A program made the position numbers and the translations under genes. The notes under the pieces were generated by a model, which was not told the DNA's origin, did no database searches, and was given only the letters and a program-made list of their open reading frames with translations. Below are positions 60,001-64,000 of a stretch of 64,000 bases of DNA, piece by piece; the first letter of the stretch is position 1; every line of letters starts with the position of its first letter. This stretch comes from Alteromonadales bacterium alter-6D02. GTDB lineage: Bacteria; Pseudomonadota; Gammaproteobacteria; Enterobacterales; Psychrobiaceae. The stretch lies in contig PIZK01000008.1 in NCBI GenBank assembly GCA_002835545.1, positions 1 through 64,000 of the forward strand, given 5' to 3'.

Positions 60001-60665
60001 AATGGATACACCCATCAAACAGTAATGGTCAGAGTGGCTTAGATGATGGCGAATCTGAGCCCTTTGATATCTCTTCTATTAAAGGTATTAATGCGTCTGA
60101 GGGGCTGGCAATTTGTCAGCAGAATAAAAAGTTGTATGCCAAGTTATTACAGCGTTTTTATGAAAGTTATCGAAACTTTGAAAGTGATTTTGTTCAAGCG
60201 CAACAGTCGACCGATCAAAAAAGTGCTCACCGCTTAGCTCATTCCTTAAAGGCTTCCGCTGGTAGTATTGGTTCGCAAGTGGTTTATCAAATTGCTGAAC
60301 AGCTAGAACATGCCTGTAATGGCGACGATGCTGAACTTATAACTTCTCTATTACAGCAGACAGCTGCAGAGTTAAATCCAGTGATTAAATCGCTGGCTGA
60401 TGTGGTTAGCGAAAACGGTGAAGACGTAAAGAGTATCGACTTTGACAAAAGCATTGCTTTAACATTACTCGAAGAGTCGATAGCCAGTGTGGCGGAGCAT
60501 GACCTTAATGCTAAAAATAAGATTGAAGAGCTTAATTCAATGCTGACCAATACGGCTTATAGGGAAAAGAGTAATCAAGTTGTAAAACTCATTAATAGTT
60601 ATGACTTTGAAGGCACTAATCAGTGTTTGATTGCGTTGCAAGTTGCAATCAATAGTGAAAAATAG
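57015..60665 (+). CDS. Hybrid sensor histidine kinase with two receivers and HPt
   Basis: A 1216-residue membrane kinase of the BarA-like tripartite type. Order: one membrane span (about 10-32), a long helical periplasmic or HBM-like sensor (35-440), a second span (440-460), HisKA with H496 in NMSHEIRTPMNAI, HATPase (about 605-720, GDPLRLGQILTNLGNNAVKF and GSGLGLAISKKLTELMGG), receiver 1 (D786), receiver 2 (D931) and a C-terminal HPt with H1076 in LAHSLKASAGSIG. All transfer residues are present, so a full phosphorelay is expected. GGAGC lies before the ATG. It follows the HD-GYP regulator and should signal to it or to another partner. The ligand is unknown. Confidence 0.93.
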   Translation: MADKKAHENRTILVGFGIVVFLLFTTGVIGYTSLSNLYRSVDRYVAAGEMVYLLDNARLHELTFTRDNSSESESLAKEVIAKTISLAREFNVQNTDKQNQQNLEKLVVALTSYQSGFLNFIQLRKQSQQSRDNMVQAAINASIIADELQNTQQKYIDVDTQAVRLYRQNMLDISQNSANSYEVVIQAELARVHERNFLMSRDASEYSLAVNEIRKLYDIIEVLKLRIEDKNSLQLLTEMELAYKEYIDALKSIKQKKGGDAFDLDSPEQINLDNTATNLINTAFALRNNENFVLTRMQRQVSDTQDLMAKRVELNNTVDSILSALTRARQVDRDFALAKTVEAKKAFAITVKSELNSIIVRAKHIESMLIEADEKEVFVNFIPSINTYLNNFIEVEAVTIEAETVAQAMIASALQADELLSTTRDLRTTDMDSARSMADTLLYIGLIFIVTIIILGLVVRKSQVTMEMLAKDLNDAKNKAELANSTKSDFLANMSHEIRTPMNAILGMSHLALETELDPKQKNYIKKVNRSAESLLGIINDILDFSKVEAGKLDIEAVDFRLEDVMNNLASLVGLKAEDNNIELYYRVSPKVPTALIGDPLRLGQILTNLGNNAVKFSKQNSEIIISVDVANETNDSVELLFSIKDSGIGMTREQLQKLFQSFSQADTSTTRKYGGSGLGLAISKKLTELMGGEIWVDSEPGIGSTFHFTVNLIKQHEQTERLPQLSSNYKGTRILVVDDNQTSIEILDEMLSHFGFLVDAVKSGQEAIKILENKTAQKYEFILMDWKMPGLNGVETVKAIQKNSEIKNSPTIIMVSAYSRDEVGIAAENLDIKGFLNKPVTPSNLLNAILPALNQTASIDGTNGKSHGETEHAVKRLQGANILLVEDNEINQELAIELLTSNGLKVTLANNGQEALNIIEKQDFDGVLMDCQMPIMDGYTATQKIRNINHLQGLPIIAMTANAMTGDREKVLSVGMNDHIAKPINFNLMFRTMAKWIHPSNSNGQSGLDDGESEPFDISSIKGINASEGLAICQQNKKLYAKLLQRFYESYRNFESDFVQAQQSTDQKSAHRLAHSLKASAGSIGSQVVYQIAEQLEHACNGDDAELITSLLQQTAAELNPVIKSLADVVSENGEDVKSIDFDKSIALTLLEESIASVAEHDLNAKNKIEELNSMLTNTAYREKSNQVVKLINSYDFEGTNQCLIALQVAINSEK

Positions 60666-60722
60666 TGACTTTTAATTCAGCTACAACATACTGTTATTTC
60701 GAATAAATATAACCATGGTGTT

Positions 60723-60884
60723 TGACAACAAGCGCTGCTAACTGTACAACGTCCTGCAGTGGCTGTGCGCTAACGATATGTTGGCATCATGGAATTCGGT
60801 ATCACGCATTTAATCCGAAGCTGTCCTCGCAACTGTATTTATCGTTTTCCTAAAAGGGAAAACGATATAAGCCAGATACATGAC
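60723..60884 (+). ncRNA. Cobalamin (B12) riboswitch
   Basis: The conserved core is visible. There is a GGAATTCGGT segment (60791-60800), then AATCCGAAGC (60812-60821), then the B12-box region TGTCCTCGCAACTGT (60822-60836). A strong stem ATCGTTTTCC/GGGAAAACGAT (60841-60866) follows, then AAGCCAGATAC (60869-60879). These match the order and spacing of the AdoCbl riboswitch (G-C-CCxGCxACTG ... AGCCAGGAGAC). It precedes the CobN-like gene by about 150 bases. The 5' limit is approximate; a stem AGCGC/GCGCT (60731-60735, 60767-60771) may be part of it. Confidence 0.85.
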
Positions 60885-60901
60885 ACAGATAACCCACCTT
60901 T

Positions 60902-60926
60902 AATCGAGCGAGAATACTCGATTTTG
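60902..60926 (+). terminator. Putative attenuator after the B12 riboswitch
   Basis: AATCGAG (60902-60908) and CTCGATT (60917-60923) form a 7-bp stem followed by a short T run (60922-60925). It could be the riboswitch expression platform. A second stem, AAGCTAT/ATAGCTT (60950-60956 with 60967-60973), lies further on and might be an alternative structure. Confidence 0.45.
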
Positions 60927-61037
60927 TGCATTAAATTATCTCAGTTAATAAGCTATTTTATAGTAGATAGCTTAGGTCTCTGTGGGTGTGCCAAAAAATT
61001 CTCGCTTGTTGTATTGTCATCAAAGAAGAGTTTTCTA

Positions 61038-64000
61038 TGCGCATCATCTTATTCGTTGCTTTATTGCTAAGTTCCCTCAACTTAGTTGCTCAGTCAAATC
61101 AGTTGCTGGTACTTACTTCACAGCGTAATGCTGAAACTATTGCTGAAGCTGCACGGCTATTTCGTGTTGCTTATCCTGAAAAGTCTCACTTAACCATCGT
61201 CGCGCGCAGTGATGTTCAGCTATGGGAATTATCTAAAGCGCAGCGAGCTGAGTTAATCAATAATAGCCGTGCCATTTTAGGCTTTGGCCTATATGGTGCT
61301 AGTGTAGCCAACTTAAAGTCGTTATTGGGGCAATACCCGCGTGACAAACTATTAATCAATAGTGATCATCGAATTGTTGCTTTAAGTCAGTTTAATGGCC
61401 AGCAGTTATTTCCTGATAGGGCACAATTGCGCGAAATAGCTAAGTCGCAACCTGGCAAAAACTTTTCTCAAGAACTCCAAGAGCAATTAAAGCGTTACCC
61501 AAGGCAACACGTTTGGTTGCAGGCGCGTGGTTATTGGAAAGCGGGTGGCAGTGACAATACCGCACATTTATTTGCCTGGCTTTTCAATCAGCTTGGTGAT
61601 GAAACGCTAGCTATTCAAGCGCCTACACCCAGCCCACAGCTGAGCTGGTATTTGGCTGATACCTTTTATAATCAACTAACCGACGTGGAACTAGCGAAGC
61701 TTAATCCTAAGCGACCGATCATCGCAATTATTGACCATGCGGGAGGCGGAAGACCAGCTGATATTAAATTGTTACGCGAATTGTGTCAGCAAGCACATAC
61801 TAACTATGACCAACAGTGCTTAGGTGCTTTAGCTCACTGGGGGAAGGCAGGAGTTGACGCGGTCAATCACTTAAAGACTATACAGCACCGATTAAGTGCG
61901 GTGGTGATGTTACAAGATTTTGTCATTGGTGGTGGTGAAGGGCGTGAGGCCGTGACTAAGGTCTTAACTCAATTAAATGTTCCGGTGATTAAAGCGATTA
62001 AGTTGCGTGATCGCACAGCGATTGAGCGCCAACTTTCATCTGACGGACTCGCGCAAGATAAAGTGTATTACCAAGTTGCAATGCCTGAATTACAAGGCGC
62101 TAGTCAACCTTTAGTCATTAGCACGGCCGCGCAAGCGAGTGATGACCCATTGACCGGCATTCGAATACAAGGAGTGACTGCGGAGCATAGTGGCATCAGT
62201 TCGTTATTAACTCGAATTGACCGTTGGTATCAACTTAAGAAAAAGAAAAATGCCGAAAAGCGGTTAGGGATTATTTATTATAATCATCCGCCGGGGCGGC
62301 ATAATATCGGTGCAGATAACCTAGATGTCCCTGCATCATTATGGCAAATCTTAAATGAGCTTAAAGCGGCAGGCTATCACACAGGCGATTTACCTGAATC
62401 TCAACAGGCGCTGCTTGATATGATGCAAGCTCGTGGGGTTAATTTACCTCGCGATGTTGGTGCTTTAACAGCGATGAGTAAAGATATCGCTTATTTATCG
62501 ACTACGCAGTACAGTCAATGGTTTGAGACTTTACCGGCAACGGTTCAGCGAGAGATGGAGCAAGGTCCTTTTGGTTTACTGCATGAGCAATTAAGCGCAG
62601 CGATTGATGCTGGAGAGTATCAATTAGCAGATGATGCTCTTCATCATACCATGGAAGAAATGCATCACTTATTAGAGGGCGTTGATCATAAGGGACGCAC
62701 TCGCGCCTTAGCGCTACTTGATAAACTAGAGCAATGTTATCTTAGTGCGATTAAGGCGCATGCGAATACCCAATGTATGAGTCAAGCCCCTGCGATTATT
62801 ACCGCATTACAGCAAACAGGTATTGAAGGCCTTGGCGGTTGGGGAAAAGCGCCAGGGCAAGTAATGACCTATCAAGGTAAGCTGCTGCTGCCTGGGTTAA
62901 CGTTCGGTAATATCTTTATTGGTCCACAGCCACCTCGCGGCTGGGAAATCAATGAAGAGTTATTACATGCTAATTTGGCCTTTCCACCTCCCCATCAATA
63001 CTTAGCGTTTTATCATTTCTTACGAGATCAATTTAAAGTCGATGCCTTGGTTCACCTAGGACGGCATTCAACTTATGAGTTTTTACCGCGTCGTTCTGTC
63101 GGTCTTGCTAAAGATGACTACTCTCGCATTATTGCCGGAGACGTTCCGGGCGTTTATCCCTATATTGTTGATGGGGTCGGTGAAGGTATTCAAGCGAAAC
63201 GGCGTGGCCTTGCCGTGATGGTTGATCACTTGACGCCACCATTAGCGAGCACCCCGTTATATGATGAACTATTGCAGCTGCGACAGATGATTGAAAGTTT
63301 TGAGGTTAGCCATGGCAGTGGTAATGAGGCTGTTGCGACACGATTAGTTAAGCAGATTAGAGAAAAAGTGGACTCGTTGGAGCTCAAAGAAGAGTTAGCT
63401 CAAGCCATGTCGGCAGAGTTGGCTATTATGGGTATAAGCTTTGATGAAGTTGATGATGATATGTTGGTTCATGAGGTTGGACACTACCTGACAGACTTAC
63501 AAGAGCGTTTTATGCCACTGGGCTTGCATATTTTTGGTCAAGACTGGCAACAAAACGCGGTTGATATGATGATTAACTCAATGTTAACCCCCCAAGAGCA
63601 ACAAGATGAGACGTTAACACAAAATCTATTACAAAAATTAACCGCGTCACCACAGGCTGAAATGAATGCGCTGATCAATGGTTTAAATGGTGGCTATGTC
63701 TCTCCAGGGCAAGGTAATGATCCAATTCGTAGCCCGGCTAGCCTGCCGACAGGGAGAAATTTTTACGCACTTGATAGTTCGCTTATCCCAAGTCGCACAG
63801 CATGGCAAATTGGTCAAGAAATGGCGCAATCAGCCCGTAACAATAACAGCCAACAAGCAGAAAAACGTGAAGCGTTAATCTTATGGGCATCTGACGTTGT
63901 GCGAGATGAAGGAGTGATGATTGCATTTGGCCTCGATATGCTGGGATTAGAGCCAATTTGGAACAGCCGTGGTTTAGTTAAAGGCTTAAAACGTCAATCG
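61038..64000 (+). CDS. cobN: CobN-like chelatase large subunit, exported (partial)
   Basis: The frame is open from the ATG at 61038 to the right edge (987 full codons), so the C-terminus is missing. It belongs to the CobN/magnesium-chelatase H family, the ATP-dependent metal insertion subunit. Family blocks are GLGGWGKAPGQVM, LTFGNIFIGPQPPRGWE, VHLGRHSTYEFLPRRSVGL, DVPGVYPYIVDGVGEG, DPIRSPASLPTGRNFYAL and WASDVVRDEG. Unusually it begins with a signal peptide (MRIILFVALLLSSLNLVAQS, about 1-20), so it should act in the periplasm and not with cytosolic CobST. The B12 riboswitch upstream places it in cobalamin or cobalt uptake. AAGAAGAG precedes the ATG. Confidence 0.88.

Noticed and set aside
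60789-61070. 93-codon plus-strand frame
   Set aside because: It runs through the B12 riboswitch core and the cobN start in another frame; no ribosome site and no protein-like pattern.

Overview
This window looks like chromosomal DNA of a marine gammaproteobacterium in the Alteromonadales, probably near Shewanella or Psychrobium. The basis is low-to-medium GC, the family mix (YgiQ, HemN, PrlC, RsmJ, Gor, GRDP-like, many GGDEF/HD-GYP/MCP proteins) and a complete rsmG-parA-parB-atpIBEFHAGDC block of the kind found near the replication origin. The genus is inferred from recalled gene content, not from a search. I see no tRNA, rRNA, insertion sequence, prophage or CRISPR array.

Layout: 46-6955 holds ygiQ (-), a 37-aa microprotein (-), a TetR regulator with a DUF885 lipoprotein peptidase (-), and hemN (+) behind a probable FNR box. 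7185-12013 (+) holds a GRDP-like Cys/Gly-rich protein, a PAS-AAA+ sigma54 activator, YwbE with a DHH phosphoesterase, and ccoG. A sigma54 -24/-12 promoter with two 17-bp activator-like repeats precedes ccoG, and a third copy of the repeat sits just before the activator gene. 12066-16249 (-) holds a diguanylate cyclase, a GNAT acetyltransferase and adenosine deaminase in tandem, then glutathione reductase. 16522-19304 (+) is prlC behind a near-perfect heat-shock promoter, plus a Tag-like glycosylase. 19322-22234 holds an exported hypothetical, rsmJ and nnr. 22364-26709 (+) is a solute-binding protein, an HlyD adaptor and a C39-peptidase ABC exporter. 26778-35281 holds TraB, MetY, an MCP, HIT, NRDE, a ZIP/permease fusion and a Gfo/Idh/MocA oxidoreductase. 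35491-38889 holds membrane proteins and a DUF1289 protein.

39056-48917 (+) is rsmG, parAB and the nine-gene ATP synthase operon. After it comes an AT-rich stretch (49021-50212) with an exported hypothetical and what looks like a short decayed copy of atpD. 50476-55496 holds a small membrane protein, a large M16 lipoprotein peptidase, a TauE-type permease and a membrane GGDEF protein. 55896-60665 (+) is an HD-GYP response regulator followed by a 1216-aa hybrid kinase with two receivers and an HPt. The window ends inside a CobN-like chelatase that has a signal peptide and lies behind a cobalamin riboswitch; that gene runs off the right edge.

Themes: c-di-GMP and two-component signalling recurs (two GGDEF proteins, one HD-GYP, one hybrid kinase, one MCP). 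The most informative non-coding signals are the sigma54/activator-site set, the B12 riboswitch, the sigma32 promoter, and the TAATA junction where the GNAT gene appears to have an AUA or a lost start codon.
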